From: Yeosuana aquiaggeris
GTDB lineage: Bacteria; Bacteroidota; Bacteroidia; Flavobacteriales; Flavobacteriaceae
NCBI RefSeq assembly: GCF_044003965.1
Contig: NZ_JBAWKC010000003.1
Location: forward strand, 186,001-250,000
Length of the DNA stretch: 64,000 bases
Reading direction: 5' to 3'
Shown: positions 24,098-33,304 of the stretch, in pieces
Position numbering within the stretch: the first letter of the stretch is position 1
Layout of the letters: each line of letters opens with the position of its first letter
Translations under genes and position numbers: made by a program
The notes under the pieces: model-generated
What the model saw: only the letters and a program-made list of their open reading frames with translations
What the model was told of the DNA's origin: nothing
Databases searched by the model: none

Positions 24098-25816
24098 GTG
24101 TTAACGCTATCAAATAATGCCAGACAAATTCTTAATGAACGTTATCTTCTAAAAGATAATAAAGGCCATATCATTGAAACGCCTCAACAACTTTTTAAAC
24201 GTGTAGCCACGTTTGTTGCTGGTTGTGAAAAACGTCAAAAAGATCTTTTTGAAATACAGTTTTATAAAATGCTTAGTGGGCTTTATTTTTTGCCAAATTC
24301 TCCAACATTAATGAATGCAGGATGTAAAAAAGGACAACTAAGCGCTTGTTTTGTGCTTCCGGTGGAAGATAGTTTAAAGGGAATATTTAATACTTTAAAG
24401 TATGCCGCTCTAATTCATCAAAGTGGAGGAGGCACCGGGTTTAATTTTTCAAAGCTGCGTCCTAAAGATGAAATTGTAAGTTCTGCCAGTGGCAGCTCTT
24501 CAGGGCCAGTAGCCTTTATTAAAGTATATGATGCAGCCACTGAATATGTGAAACAAGGAGGCAAACGTAGAGGCGCAAATATGGGTATATTAAATATTGA
24601 TCATCCCGATATTGAAGCCTTTATTACCTCTAAATCAAGCAGAGATGCCATTGAAAATTTTAATATTTCAGTGGGAATCTCAGATGATTTTATGCGAGCT
24701 GTGGTACAAGATTTAAATTGGAATCTCATAAACCCTCGAACCAAAAAAATAACAAAAGTATTAAAGGCCAAAGATTTATGGCATTTAATTGTTCATGAAG
24801 CCTGGCGTACCGGTGATCCGGGATTAATTTTTATAGATACTATAAACACCCAGAACCCAACACCCAAAATTGGAAGGATAGATTGTACAAACCCTTGTGG
24901 GGAAGTGCCGTTATTAAATTATGAAAGTTGCAATTTAGGCTCTATTAATCTTGCTAAGATGATTGTGGAAAAGGATGAAAAAATACTTATAGACTGGAAA
25001 AAATTAACAAAGACCATCCATTTAGGCATTCGCTTTTTAGACAATATTATTACTTTAAATCACTATTTATTACCACAGATAAAAAGGATAACAACAGCTA
25101 ATAGAAAAATTGGATTAGGGGTTATGGGCTGGGCAGAATTACTCATTTTGCTGGAAGTGCCCTATGCTTCTGACGAAGCAGTTGCATTAGCTGAACAAGT
25201 CATGCAGTTTATTAAAAAAGAAAGTTTCACGGCTTCAGAGAAATTAGCAAATGAAAGAGGTGTCTTTCCGAATTGGAATGATAGTATTTATTCACCAAAA
25301 TATAAATTAAGAAATGCCACTTGCAATAGTATTGCACCAACAGGAACTATTTCTGTCATTGCAAATACTTCTTATTCTATTGAACCACTATTCGCATTGG
25401 CATACAACCGTGTGGGTATTTTAGGAAATGAAACACAAACTGAAATCAACACGCTTTTTATTGAGAAAATAAAGCAATTAAATCTCTGGACTCCACAAGT
25501 TGAAAACACCGTTTTAAGAACAGGCAGCATAGAAAATATAAAAATAATTCCAGACCATATAAAGCATCTTTTTAAAACAAGTTTGGATATTTCATGGCAG
25601 TATCATTTGTTGCATCAAAGAGCCTTTCAAAAATATACAGATAATGCTGTTTCTAAAACGATCAACCTTTCAGAAGAGAAAACAGCTGAAGATGTTTCTA
25701 AAATATTTATGACTGCTTGGAACTATAAATTAAAGGGCATAACCATTTACAGATATGGTAGTAAAACAAATCAAGTACTTCAAAAATGCAGTTTAAATAA
25801 TAGCAGTACCTGTTAA
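24098..25816 (+). CDS. nrdJ: Adenosylcobalamin-dependent (class II) ribonucleotide reductase
   Basis: 572 aa, starting at GTG (a stop codon lies 6 bp upstream in frame). Core motifs: the first redox Cys in GQLSACFVLP, the radical site N-x-C-x-E in TNPCGEVPLL, the second redox Cys in YESCNLGSINL, and the phosphate-binding PTGTISVIANTSYSIEP. The C-terminus ends with two cysteines (C564, C572) suited to re-reduction. There is no N-terminal ATP cone, so no overall activity site, and no NrdB-type radical subunit nearby. It makes deoxynucleotides without needing O2, using B12, which fits its FNR-like promoter. Confidence 0.92.
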   Translation: MLTLSNNARQILNERYLLKDNKGHIIETPQQLFKRVATFVAGCEKRQKDLFEIQFYKMLSGLYFLPNSPTLMNAGCKKGQLSACFVLPVEDSLKGIFNTLKYAALIHQSGGGTGFNFSKLRPKDEIVSSASGSSSGPVAFIKVYDAATEYVKQGGKRRGANMGILNIDHPDIEAFITSKSSRDAIENFNISVGISDDFMRAVVQDLNWNLINPRTKKITKVLKAKDLWHLIVHEAWRTGDPGLIFIDTINTQNPTPKIGRIDCTNPCGEVPLLNYESCNLGSINLAKMIVEKDEKILIDWKKLTKTIHLGIRFLDNIITLNHYLLPQIKRITTANRKIGLGVMGWAELLILLEVPYASDEAVALAEQVMQFIKKESFTASEKLANERGVFPNWNDSIYSPKYKLRNATCNSIAPTGTISVIANTSYSIEPLFALAYNRVGILGNETQTEINTLFIEKIKQLNLWTPQVENTVLRTGSIENIKIIPDHIKHLFKTSLDISWQYHLLHQRAFQKYTDNAVSKTINLSEEKTAEDVSKIFMTAWNYKLKGITIYRYGSKTNQVLQKCSLNNSSTC

Positions 25817-25826
25817 TCATTTCAGC

Positions 25827-25870
25827 TTGATAAATATCATTGTAACAGGCTAATAATGTATTTAATTTTA
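25827..25870 (+). promoter_or_regulatory. FNR-like box plus -7 element
   Basis: TTGAT-AAAT-ATCAT at 25827-25840; -7 box TAATTTTA at 25863-25870; centre spacing 33 bp. Heads the run of three USPs from 25888. Confidence 0.65.
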
Positions 25871-25887
25871 GTTAAAATAATGTGATC

Positions 25888-26742
25888 ATGAGAAAAATTT
25901 TAATTCCTACTGATTTTTCTGATAACGCAATGAATGCCATTCATTATGGGGTTGATTTATTTAAATATGAGATCAGTGAGTTCTATTTTATGCACGCTTA
26001 TCAGGATGAAATTTATGCAGATGAGCATACGCTAACAAGAGAATCATTAGAGGAAACAAAAAAAGAAGTAAGTAAAAGATCTCATGAACAATTACAGGCA
26101 CTATTGATCAATGTTAAAAAATACTCACCAAATCCTAAACATAAACATCATATTATTTCTTCTAATAGTCTTCTCTTAGATGAAGCTGATAAAATTGTTG
26201 ATGAGGAAAATATTGATATTGTTGTCATGGGTACCCGTGGAAAAACTAATGATAGAAATTTAACATTTGGTAGTCATACACTTCAGGTTTTAAAATATGT
26301 GCAGTGCCCTGTTCTGGCCATTCCAGAAAATTACAAATATACGCAGCCCAGACACATTCTTTTTCCAACAAATTATATGATTCCATTTAAACGCAGGGAG
26401 CTAAAATTACTGTGTGAAATGGCGGCACCATATAGAGCTGTAATTGATATGCTATATATTTCTAAAACAGAGAAACTCTCCATGAGGCAAGAAGATAACA
26501 GAGATTTTGTTAAAGAAACATTATGTAAGAATACCATCAATTTTAAAGTGGCTAAAAGCAAAGATATTCTTGAGACTGTCTACAAATACATTAAAGAAAA
26601 TAATATTGACATGATAGTCATGGTTAATACGAGACATTCCTTTTTAGAAAATATAATTTTCCAATCTACTATAGACGAATTAAGCTTAAATCTGAACATC
26701 CCGCTATTAGCATTACAAAATATGAAACGTGACGAATTATAA
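25888..26742 (+). CDS. Tandem-domain universal stress protein
   Basis: 284 aa; start placed at the ATG giving MRKILIPTDFSDNAMNAI. The first Usp domain has the nucleotide motif VMGTRGKTNDRNLTFGSHT, slightly altered from the usual GTKGATG; the second (from about 150) lacks it. First of three adjacent USPs cotranscribed from the promoter at 25827-25870. Confidence 0.88.
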   Translation: MRKILIPTDFSDNAMNAIHYGVDLFKYEISEFYFMHAYQDEIYADEHTLTRESLEETKKEVSKRSHEQLQALLINVKKYSPNPKHKHHIISSNSLLLDEADKIVDEENIDIVVMGTRGKTNDRNLTFGSHTLQVLKYVQCPVLAIPENYKYTQPRHILFPTNYMIPFKRRELKLLCEMAAPYRAVIDMLYISKTEKLSMRQEDNRDFVKETLCKNTINFKVAKSKDILETVYKYIKENNIDMIVMVNTRHSFLENIIFQSTIDELSLNLNIPLLALQNMKRDEL

Positions 26743-26758
26743 ATTATAAAACTATATC

Positions 26759-27628
26759 ATGAAAAAGATTCTTCTTCCTACCGATTTTTCTGAAAATTCT
26801 TGGAATGCCATAGTGTATGCCTTACAATTATTTAAAAATGAAAAATGTAAATTTTATTTGTTGAATGTTTATACGCCAGTAATTTATCAAACGGAGTATT
26901 TATATGGCAGTCCGGCATTATTTAGTGGTCCTACCGAGTTTGGGGTACCAGATCCTATTGGAGAGACCTCATTACAATTGTTAAAAGACTTTAAGGACAG
27001 GATCAATAAGGAATTTAAGAATACAAAACACAGCATTGAAACGATCTCTGTTTTTAATACTTTAATTTCTGAAATTAAAGAACTGGTAGAAGAGAAGGCT
27101 ATCGATTATGTAGTTATGGGCACGAAAGGTGCTACAGGTGCCAAAGAAGTTTTATTTGGATCAAATACAGTTCATGTATTCAAAAGCATCAAATGCACAG
27201 TGTTAGCGATTCCGCAAAATTTTAAATTTGAAACACCTCATGAAATACTATTTCCAACAGATTATGAAATAGAATTTACTGAAAAACAACTTCAGCCATT
27301 AATTGATATTACCTCTTTATACATCTCTAGAATTAATATTTTAAATGTTTCTTATGGATATGAATTATCTGAAACTCAAGAAAAAAATAAAAAGGAACTG
27401 GAGAAACTATTTGAAAATACGGCCTACCTATTTCACAGTGTGGTTAATGAATCTGTTCCAGAGGCCATTTCTGAATTTCAGTTAAGAGCACGTATTAATT
27501 TATTGGTAATGATCAATAATAAACATTCATTTTTTGAAAACCTGTTTTTTAAAAATACGGTGAATCAAATAGGTTTTCACTTAAATATCCCTTTTTTACT
27601 AATTCCCGCTAAAACTAAAAAATCATAA
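26759..27628 (+). CDS. Tandem-domain universal stress protein
   Basis: 289 aa; begins MKKILLPTDFSENSWNAIVYAL, with the ATP-binding motif VMGTKGATGAKEVLFGSNT in the first domain and a degenerate second domain. Sits 16 bp after the preceding USP and 3 bp before the next, so all three are one operon; the different second domains suggest separate roles after duplication. Confidence 0.9.
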   Translation: MKKILLPTDFSENSWNAIVYALQLFKNEKCKFYLLNVYTPVIYQTEYLYGSPALFSGPTEFGVPDPIGETSLQLLKDFKDRINKEFKNTKHSIETISVFNTLISEIKELVEEKAIDYVVMGTKGATGAKEVLFGSNTVHVFKSIKCTVLAIPQNFKFETPHEILFPTDYEIEFTEKQLQPLIDITSLYISRINILNVSYGYELSETQEKNKKELEKLFENTAYLFHSVVNESVPEAISEFQLRARINLLVMINNKHSFFENLFFKNTVNQIGFHLNIPFLLIPAKTKKS

Positions 27629-27631
27629 ATC

Positions 27632-28462
27632 ATGGAAAAACGAATATTATTACCAACAGATTTTTCAGATAACTCATGGAGCGCCATAGTTTATGCTTTA
27701 AAACTCTATGCAGATGAGGTATGTACATTTCACTTTCTACATTCAACTGCTTTGGGGGCGACAACAATGACAAATCTGTCAAATAAATTGAAATCAACAA
27801 TACATGAAACTGCTTTAAAAGAATTATTAGAATTGAAAGAAATGGCAGAAAGTTCAGATGCTAATTCAAATCATAGGTTTGAAATTATATTAAGTTCAAA
27901 AGATTTAAATATTGCGGTTGATGAAGCCATCATTAAGTATGATATCGATCTTATTATAATGGGTACTAAAGGAGCAACCGGAACCGGGGAATTTTTATTT
28001 GGAACCAATACGGTACATCTTATAAATAATATAAGCATGTGTCCTGTTTTAGTTCTGCCTGAGGATTATGATTTTGTAGAGCCTAAGGAAATTGCCTTTC
28101 CAACAGATTTTAATCATTTTTTTAGTAAAACTGAATTAGAACCTTTAAAACAATTGGCGGATATGTATAATGCGAAAATTAGAATTGTTCATATCAATGA
28201 AGAAGAAAAACTTGATGATCTTCAGGAGTATAATTTGATGGTTTTAAAAAGTTATCTGTTTGATTACGAGCATAGTTTTCATTGGATGCCTGAGTATGCA
28301 AAAAAAACAATTGAAATTAAAGACTTTGTTACTGAGCTAGATATTAACATGTTGGCTATGATCAACTACAGGCATAGTTTTATTGAAAATATAATAAAGG
28401 AACCCGTAATAAAAAAGATAGGACGTCAACCTATAGTGCCATTTTTAGTGATACCGGAATGA
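27632..28462 (+). CDS. Tandem-domain universal stress protein
   Basis: 276 aa; MEKRILLPTDFSDNSWSAIVYAL start, motif IMGTKGATGTGEFLFGTNT, and a second Usp half without nucleotide motif. Third gene of the USP run. Its stop codon is immediately followed by the FNR-like box for the next USP, so transcription is refreshed here. Confidence 0.9.
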   Translation: MEKRILLPTDFSDNSWSAIVYALKLYADEVCTFHFLHSTALGATTMTNLSNKLKSTIHETALKELLELKEMAESSDANSNHRFEIILSSKDLNIAVDEAIIKYDIDLIIMGTKGATGTGEFLFGTNTVHLINNISMCPVLVLPEDYDFVEPKEIAFPTDFNHFFSKTELEPLKQLADMYNAKIRIVHINEEEKLDDLQEYNLMVLKSYLFDYEHSFHWMPEYAKKTIEIKDFVTELDINMLAMINYRHSFIENIIKEPVIKKIGRQPIVPFLVIPE

Positions 28463-28463
28463 G

Positions 28464-28507
28464 TTGATGAATATCATTGCTATGAGTGGTTTTCTATTTT
28501 ATATTTA
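28464..28507 (+). promoter_or_regulatory. FNR-like box plus -7 element
   Basis: TTGAT-GAAT-ATCAT at 28464-28477, beginning 1 bp after the preceding stop; -7 box TATATTTA at 28500-28507; centre spacing 33 bp. Internal booster promoter for the USP at 28528 and following genes. Confidence 0.65.
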
Positions 28508-28527
28508 AATTAAAACAAAATAAAAAA

Positions 28528-29382
28528 ATGAAGCGCAAAATACTGTTACCAACAGATTTTTCAAAGAATGCGTGGCGTGCTATAACCTATGCACAAGAAC
28601 TGTATAAAAATGACTCCTGCAATTTTTATATTTTAAATGTGTTTTCTGCAACAGGCAATCCAATTGTTAGTTTAATTAGTCTTGAGCCAGGAAGTGAACT
28701 ATATGAAACAGCCAGACTTAAATCAGAAAACGGTTTAGCAAAAATTTTAGATAAGTTGACTCTTGAAAAGAATCAGAATCCTAAACATCATTTTGAAGTA
28801 ATTTCAAAATTTAACAATACCATAGAAGCTATTAAAACGGCAGTAGAGGAAAAGGATATAGATATGATTGTGATGGGTAGTAAAGGCGAGACAGAATCTA
28901 TTAAAGCAGTGTTTGGAAGTGTTGCCATTGATGTGATGGAGAAAGTGCGCAATTGCCCGGTTATAGTGGTTCCAGAATTAGCTAAAAATAACTTACCTAA
29001 AGAAATAGTTTTCCCGACTAGTTTTAAAACCCACTTAAAAAGGAGAGAACTAAAACATTTAATAGAGTTGGCTCAAAGCTGTAAGGCTTCTGTCAAATTC
29101 CTACATATCAAAACTGAAGAAAAGTTGAATAAAATGCAAGTAAATAATAAAAAACTACTGGAAGAGTATTTTGAAAATGTTGATCATTCATTCCATGAGC
29201 TGAGTCATAATGACATATTTGTTGCAATTAATTGTTTTGTAGAAAGCAGAGATAGTGATATGGTTGCCTTTATAAATAAAAAGCATGCTTTTTTTGGAAG
29301 TATTTTAACCAAACCTTTAGTAAAAGAAATAGGATACGCTTCAAAAGTACCATTATTGGTCATGCATGATCTAAGAAACTAA
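28528..29382 (+). CDS. Tandem-domain universal stress protein
   Basis: 284 aa from the ATG at 28528 (MKRKILLPTDFSKNAWRAI); the open frame extends upstream to 28486, but that part spans the -7 box. First-domain motif VMGSKGETESIKAVFGSVA deviates from the usual Gly-rich pattern, so nucleotide binding is less certain. Own FNR-like promoter. Confidence 0.88.
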   Translation: MKRKILLPTDFSKNAWRAITYAQELYKNDSCNFYILNVFSATGNPIVSLISLEPGSELYETARLKSENGLAKILDKLTLEKNQNPKHHFEVISKFNNTIEAIKTAVEEKDIDMIVMGSKGETESIKAVFGSVAIDVMEKVRNCPVIVVPELAKNNLPKEIVFPTSFKTHLKRRELKHLIELAQSCKASVKFLHIKTEEKLNKMQVNNKKLLEEYFENVDHSFHELSHNDIFVAINCFVESRDSDMVAFINKKHAFFGSILTKPLVKEIGYASKVPLLVMHDLRN

Positions 29383-29445
29383 AGTTTATAAAAGTATTTT
29401 CAACTTTTCGATTTAAAGGAATTAATAATTTAAAATTGAGAACAG

Positions 29446-29877
29446 ATGAGACAAATTGGTATATGGTTAGACAAAAAAAAAGCTCATATTGTTGATATTC
29501 ATGATGGTAGAGTCAGTTTAAATACAATATTATCTGAAGTGGAAGATTTTCATCCATCTGGAGGTTTTGGACTTGGATATAAGGGAAGCCCTCAAGATGC
29601 AATGGCTGAAAACAAATATATGAAACGCGAAAAACAACAGTTAAAAAAATATTTTAAAAATATTGTGTCTGCTGTAAGCGAGGCAGAAAATTTAGTGATT
29701 TTTGGGCCGGCAGAAACGGGAGAAAAGTTTTATAAGGAATTGACAGAAAGCTATAGTGATATCAAAGCTAAAGTTAAAGATGTAGTGAAAACCGACAGTA
29801 TGACCAAAAAGCAAGTAAAGGCATGGGTTAAAGAATTTTTTAATATTCCTATAAGAGTTAAAGGTTTTTTGTCATAA
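29446..29877 (+). CDS. Small eRF1/Pelota-like (baeRF-like) hypothetical protein
   Basis: 143 aa. The N-terminal IGIWLDKKKAHIVDI and the later ENLVIFGPAETGEKFYKEL are reminiscent of eRF1 domain 2/3-like proteins of bacteria, which I recall also in the mycobacterial DosR regulon (Rv2629). It is much shorter than those, and the similarity is by eye only. Central region (about 35-65) is Gly/Lys-rich. Cotranscribed after the USP at 28528; a terminator-like hairpin overlaps its stop codon. Confidence 0.5.
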   Translation: MRQIGIWLDKKKAHIVDIHDGRVSLNTILSEVEDFHPSGGFGLGYKGSPQDAMAENKYMKREKQQLKKYFKNIVSAVSEAENLVIFGPAETGEKFYKELTESYSDIKAKVKDVVKTDSMTKKQVKAWVKEFFNIPIRVKGFLS

Positions 29878-29902
29878 AAGCACTATTCTAATTGCTTTTT
29901 TT
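29876..29902 (+). terminator. Terminator-like hairpin
   Basis: 7-bp arms AAAAGCA/TGCTTTT with a 10-nt loop and a T run, overlapping the stop of the preceding gene. May attenuate transcription into the nuclease gene. Confidence 0.5.
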
Positions 29903-29924
29903 CGCCAGTGTAATACGCTCTAAA

Positions 29925-30767
29925 ATGGAAATAGATACTATTGATATTATTAAATCTTCTGGTGAAAAGGTCAAATTTTCATTGGATAAATTAAAATTGT
30001 CTTTAAAACGAATTGGCACCGATGAGCATACGGTAAATCAAATTGTTGATACGGTAAAAGACGAACTGTATCAGGGTATTTCAACAAAAGAAATCTATAA
30101 TAGAGCCTTTGCAATGCTCAAAAAAAAGAAAAGTTATTGGGCTTCAAAATATAAATTAAAAAAGGCTATTTATGAGTTAGGACCAACAGGCTTTCCGTTT
30201 GAAAATTTTATAAGTGCCATTTTAAAATATTCAGGATACAAAACCGAAGTTGGTACAATCTTACAAGGGCATTGCGTTAAACATGAAATAGATGTTTTAG
30301 CACATAAAAACGGCAATACGACTATTGTAGAATGTAAATTTCATAATGAACAAGGGCTTAATTGTAATGTGAAAATCCCACTTTATATTAATTCCCGATA
30401 TAATGATGTCAAAACACATTGGAATTCAAATCCAAAAAACGGCACCAAACTTACCAATGGCTGGGTGGTTACCAATACCCGTTTTACTGAGGATGCCTTG
30501 CAATATGGTAAATGTGCTAACTTATATTTATTAAGTTGGGATTACCCAAAAAACAATGGCCTAAAGGATAGAATTGATCGTTTGGGCTTATATCCAATTA
30601 CTGTTTCTACATTGTTAACAAATAGAGAAAAACAATTTTTATTAAGCAGAGATGTTGTGCTTTGCAGAGAATTGGTTGGAGATGCTTTTTATTTAGATCA
30701 TTTGGGAATTTCAGAAACAAGAAAGGCAAGAATTCTGAAAGAAATTAAAATGCTTTGTCATACTTAA
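29925..30767 (+). CDS. ATP-cone domain fused to PD-(D/E)xK nuclease domain
   Basis: 280 aa from the ATG at 29925. The N-terminal 90 residues are an ATP cone (IIKSSGEKVKFSLDKLKLSLKRIG...STKEIYNRAFAML), the nucleotide sensor of ribonucleotide reductases and NrdR. Residues about 95-220 form a restriction-endonuclease-like domain with D123 and E136-C-K138 (HEIDVLAHKNGNTTIVECKF). It would be a nucleotide-sensing nuclease, perhaps acting on DNA under energy or dNTP stress; that is inference. No partner methylase is present, so it is not a classical restriction system. It is 10 bp upstream of the beta-CASP RNase. Confidence 0.8.
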   Translation: MEIDTIDIIKSSGEKVKFSLDKLKLSLKRIGTDEHTVNQIVDTVKDELYQGISTKEIYNRAFAMLKKKKSYWASKYKLKKAIYELGPTGFPFENFISAILKYSGYKTEVGTILQGHCVKHEIDVLAHKNGNTTIVECKFHNEQGLNCNVKIPLYINSRYNDVKTHWNSNPKNGTKLTNGWVVTNTRFTEDALQYGKCANLYLLSWDYPKNNGLKDRIDRLGLYPITVSTLLTNREKQFLLSRDVVLCRELVGDAFYLDHLGISETRKARILKEIKMLCHT

Positions 30768-30777
30768 AAACGCTCTC

Positions 30778-32151
30778 ATGAAAAATTCAATTAAAATTAA
30801 TTTTTTGGGTGCAGCTGGGGTTGTGACAGGATCTAAATTTCTTATTGAAACCTCTGAGAAAAATATACTCATTGACTGTGGCATGTTTCAGGGCTTAAAG
30901 GAGCTAAGAGAACTTAACTGGAGTGATCTTCCTGTGAATGTTGAAGCCATAGATGTGGTATTATTAACCCACGGCCATTTAGATCATGTAGGTTATTTAC
31001 CCCGACTTTTAAAACAGGGATTTCAGGGTGAAATTATTGGCACGGCACCAACATTAGCCATTGCAGAGATCATTTTAAGAGACAGTGCTAAAATACATGA
31101 AGAAGATGCTGAAAAGGCTAATAAAGAAAAATACACAAAACATGATCCGGCCTTAGCTCTTTATACCACACTTGATGTTGAAAAAACTTTAAAGTTTTTT
31201 AAAATTGAAATGATTGATAAATGGATTAAACTTTCTGAAAATATATCCTATCGTTTTCAATCTAACGGACATATTTTAGGAGCTACTTTTATTGAACTAG
31301 ATATCAACGGAAAACGCTTTGTGTTTTCAGGAGATATTGGCAGGCCAAATGATTATTTATTACAGGATCCTAAAAAACCCCAATGGGCAGATTATTTATT
31401 CATAGAAAGTACCTATGGCAATAAGTTACATGAGCATGAAGATATTAATCAAATTCTTTCTGAATTAATTAAGAAAACCATTTATAAAAAGGGAAATTTA
31501 ATCATCCCAAGTTTTGCTGTTGAAAGATTGCAAACCCTTATTTATATATTATGGAAACTTTATAAAATCAATAAAATACCTAACATTCCTATTTTTATTG
31601 ATAGCCCAATGGGAAATAGTGTTTTAGAAGTTTTTCAACGTTTTCCTAATTGGCATAAATTATCAGTTTCAGAATACAAGGCCATGTGTAATCACGTAAT
31701 TATTTTAGAATCTTATAAAGAAACCTGGGAGACGATTGACAATAAAAACCCTAAAATAGTAATAGCTGGAAGTGGCATGGTAACAGGTGGACGGGTGTTA
31801 ACCTATTTACAACAACTAATAGATGAAAAAGCAACAACTGTTTTATTAGTAGGCTATCAGGCAGAAGGGACAAGAGGCAGGCAATTGCAAGATGGTGCAC
31901 ATGAAATTAAATTTTTTGGCAAATATTATCCTGTTAAAGCCACTATTAAAAGTATAGAAAGTCTTTCTGCTCATGCTGATCAAAATGATTTAATCAGTTG
32001 GATGAGTCACCTAAAAAATATACCCGAAAACGTATTTCTAATTCATGGAGAACCACCTGCATTAGATGCCTTTCGCACAAAAATAAAAGACATTTATAAC
32101 TGGAATGTGACTATTCCTAAACTCTTAGATGTTCAAACAATTATCATTTAG
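30778..32151 (+). CDS. MBL-fold beta-CASP ribonuclease
   Basis: 457 aa metallo-beta-lactamase with H65-x-H67-x-D69-H70 (THGHLDH), the FSGDIGRP motif, a beta-CASP domain (about 205-330), the AGSGMVTGGRV motif, SAHADQ and a C-terminal IHGEP. This is the RNA-processing exonuclease group (YtvE/CPSF-like) that degrades or matures RNA in the cytoplasm. Cotranscribed with the ATP-cone nuclease. A low-oxygen RNA-turnover role is a reasonable inference, possibly including the hairpin RNA in this window. Confidence 0.88.
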   Translation: MKNSIKINFLGAAGVVTGSKFLIETSEKNILIDCGMFQGLKELRELNWSDLPVNVEAIDVVLLTHGHLDHVGYLPRLLKQGFQGEIIGTAPTLAIAEIILRDSAKIHEEDAEKANKEKYTKHDPALALYTTLDVEKTLKFFKIEMIDKWIKLSENISYRFQSNGHILGATFIELDINGKRFVFSGDIGRPNDYLLQDPKKPQWADYLFIESTYGNKLHEHEDINQILSELIKKTIYKKGNLIIPSFAVERLQTLIYILWKLYKINKIPNIPIFIDSPMGNSVLEVFQRFPNWHKLSVSEYKAMCNHVIILESYKETWETIDNKNPKIVIAGSGMVTGGRVLTYLQQLIDEKATTVLLVGYQAEGTRGRQLQDGAHEIKFFGKYYPVKATIKSIESLSAHADQNDLISWMSHLKNIPENVFLIHGEPPALDAFRTKIKDIYNWNVTIPKLLDVQTIII

Positions 32152-32168
32152 TTTTAATAATATCAATA

Positions 32169-32585
32169 ATGGAATCACAACAAATTTATAAAGATTATAA
32201 CAACACTAAATCTTTAGAAGAATGGCTAAATAACTTAAAAAAGCAGGAGATGGTGCTTAAAGAATTAGAACGTGAGTTACAATTCTATACCACTTTACTA
32301 TATAAACCTATTTTTAAATCTCGGGTAATGAATTTATATGAAACATTAGCCAGATTTAAATATGACCTGGGACATTTAGATGAAAACCGTTTAAAATTAA
32401 TGGGTAAAATAAGTACACAATTAAATCAAATCAGTAGTAAAATTGAAAATAAAGAGGTCACTTTTGACAATATTTTGAAAAACAATGTAAATGAATTAGA
32501 GACAGCAATCAGTAAGTTTCATGAAGGACTTTCTAATTTGAAGTCAGGCTTATTTGAATATATACAAAGTACCATTCTTGACTAA
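32169..32585 (+). CDS. Helical hypothetical protein
   Basis: 138 aa, almost entirely alpha-helical with heptad-like spacing (LEEWLNNLKKQEMVLKELERELQFYTTLL; IETAISKFHEGLSNLKS), no signal peptide, no cysteines. Last gene before the Hsp20 promoter. Similar in size and layout to the protein at 33305, perhaps distant paralogues. Function unknown. Confidence 0.6.
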   Translation: MESQQIYKDYNNTKSLEEWLNNLKKQEMVLKELERELQFYTTLLYKPIFKSRVMNLYETLARFKYDLGHLDENRLKLMGKISTQLNQISSKIENKEVTFDNILKNNVNELETAISKFHEGLSNLKSGLFEYIQSTILD

Positions 32586-32625
32586 ATTTTGTCAACAAAA
32601 ACTTCTCAAAATTAACTTTAGCTGA

Positions 32626-32669
32626 TTGATGAAAATCATTGTGAAAAGTTCAATTTCAAAATACCTTCG
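32626..32669 (+). promoter_or_regulatory. FNR-like box plus -7 element
   Basis: TTGAT-GAAA-ATCAT at 32626-32639; -7 box TACCTTCG at 32662-32669; centre spacing 33 bp. Upstream of the Hsp20 gene, with a leader of about 30 nt. Confidence 0.6.
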
Positions 32670-32705
32670 TGATTATAAATAAGTTAAACTAAAAATATTA
32701 ATATT

Positions 32706-33233
32706 ATGACAACACTTATGAAACGCAGAAAAAGAAATGAATTATCTCCAATGGAAAACAGATTATTAACCCCATGGAATAATAACTTTTTAAGACCTTG
32801 GACCAGTAGATTATTTAGTTCAAGTTTTGATGATTTAAATAGTCTGTTAAGATTTGATGATGTTTTTAAAGACGACTTTTTTGCAGAGGATAGTTTGATG
32901 CCTGCCATGAATGTAAAAGAGCATACAAAAGATTTTGAAATAGAATTAGCCGTACCTGGTTTTAATAAAAAAGATTTTGAGGTGACTATTGAAGATGATG
33001 TGCTTCATATTTCTGGAGAAAAGGAAGTAGAAAAAGAAGAAAAGGAAGACGATTTTTCCCGTAAAGAGTTTAGCTATAAATCTTTTAAAAGATCTATGGT
33101 GCTTCCGCCTTCTATTGATTTAAATCAAGATGTTAAAGCAACTTACAAAAATGGTATTTTGAAAGTTGATCTTCTTAAAAAGAAAGAGGCTATTGAAAAA
33201 GAACATCCAAAAAAAGTGATTGAAGTTATTTAA
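32706..33233 (+). CDS. Hsp20/alpha-crystallin small heat-shock protein
   Basis: 175 aa. The crystallin domain (about 65-165) begins MNVKEHTKDFEIELAVPGFNK and has the hallmark A-x-x-x-N-G-I-L motif (ATYKNGILKV). The N-terminal arm (about 1-60) is R/N/F-rich, with room to drive oligomer assembly; a short acidic/lysine tail follows. ATP-independent holdase for unfolded proteins. Own FNR-like promoter, plus a terminator behind it, so a monocistronic, strongly expressed gene is expected. Counterpart in role to HspX of Mycobacterium. Confidence 0.93.
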   Translation: MTTLMKRRKRNELSPMENRLLTPWNNNFLRPWTSRLFSSSFDDLNSLLRFDDVFKDDFFAEDSLMPAMNVKEHTKDFEIELAVPGFNKKDFEVTIEDDVLHISGEKEVEKEEKEDDFSRKEFSYKSFKRSMVLPPSIDLNQDVKATYKNGILKVDLLKKKEAIEKEHPKKVIEVI

Positions 33234-33245
33234 CTTCTTTTGAGT

Positions 33246-33288
33246 CAGAAAGTGAAGGGGTCAAAAGCTTCACTTTCTGTTTTTTTTT
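33246..33288 (+). terminator. Intrinsic terminator
   Basis: 12-bp arms CAGAAAGTGAAG/CTTCACTTTCTG with a 10-nt loop and nine T. Ends the Hsp20 transcript. Confidence 0.85.
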
Positions 33289-33304
33289 AATCTTTAAAAC
33301 TAAT

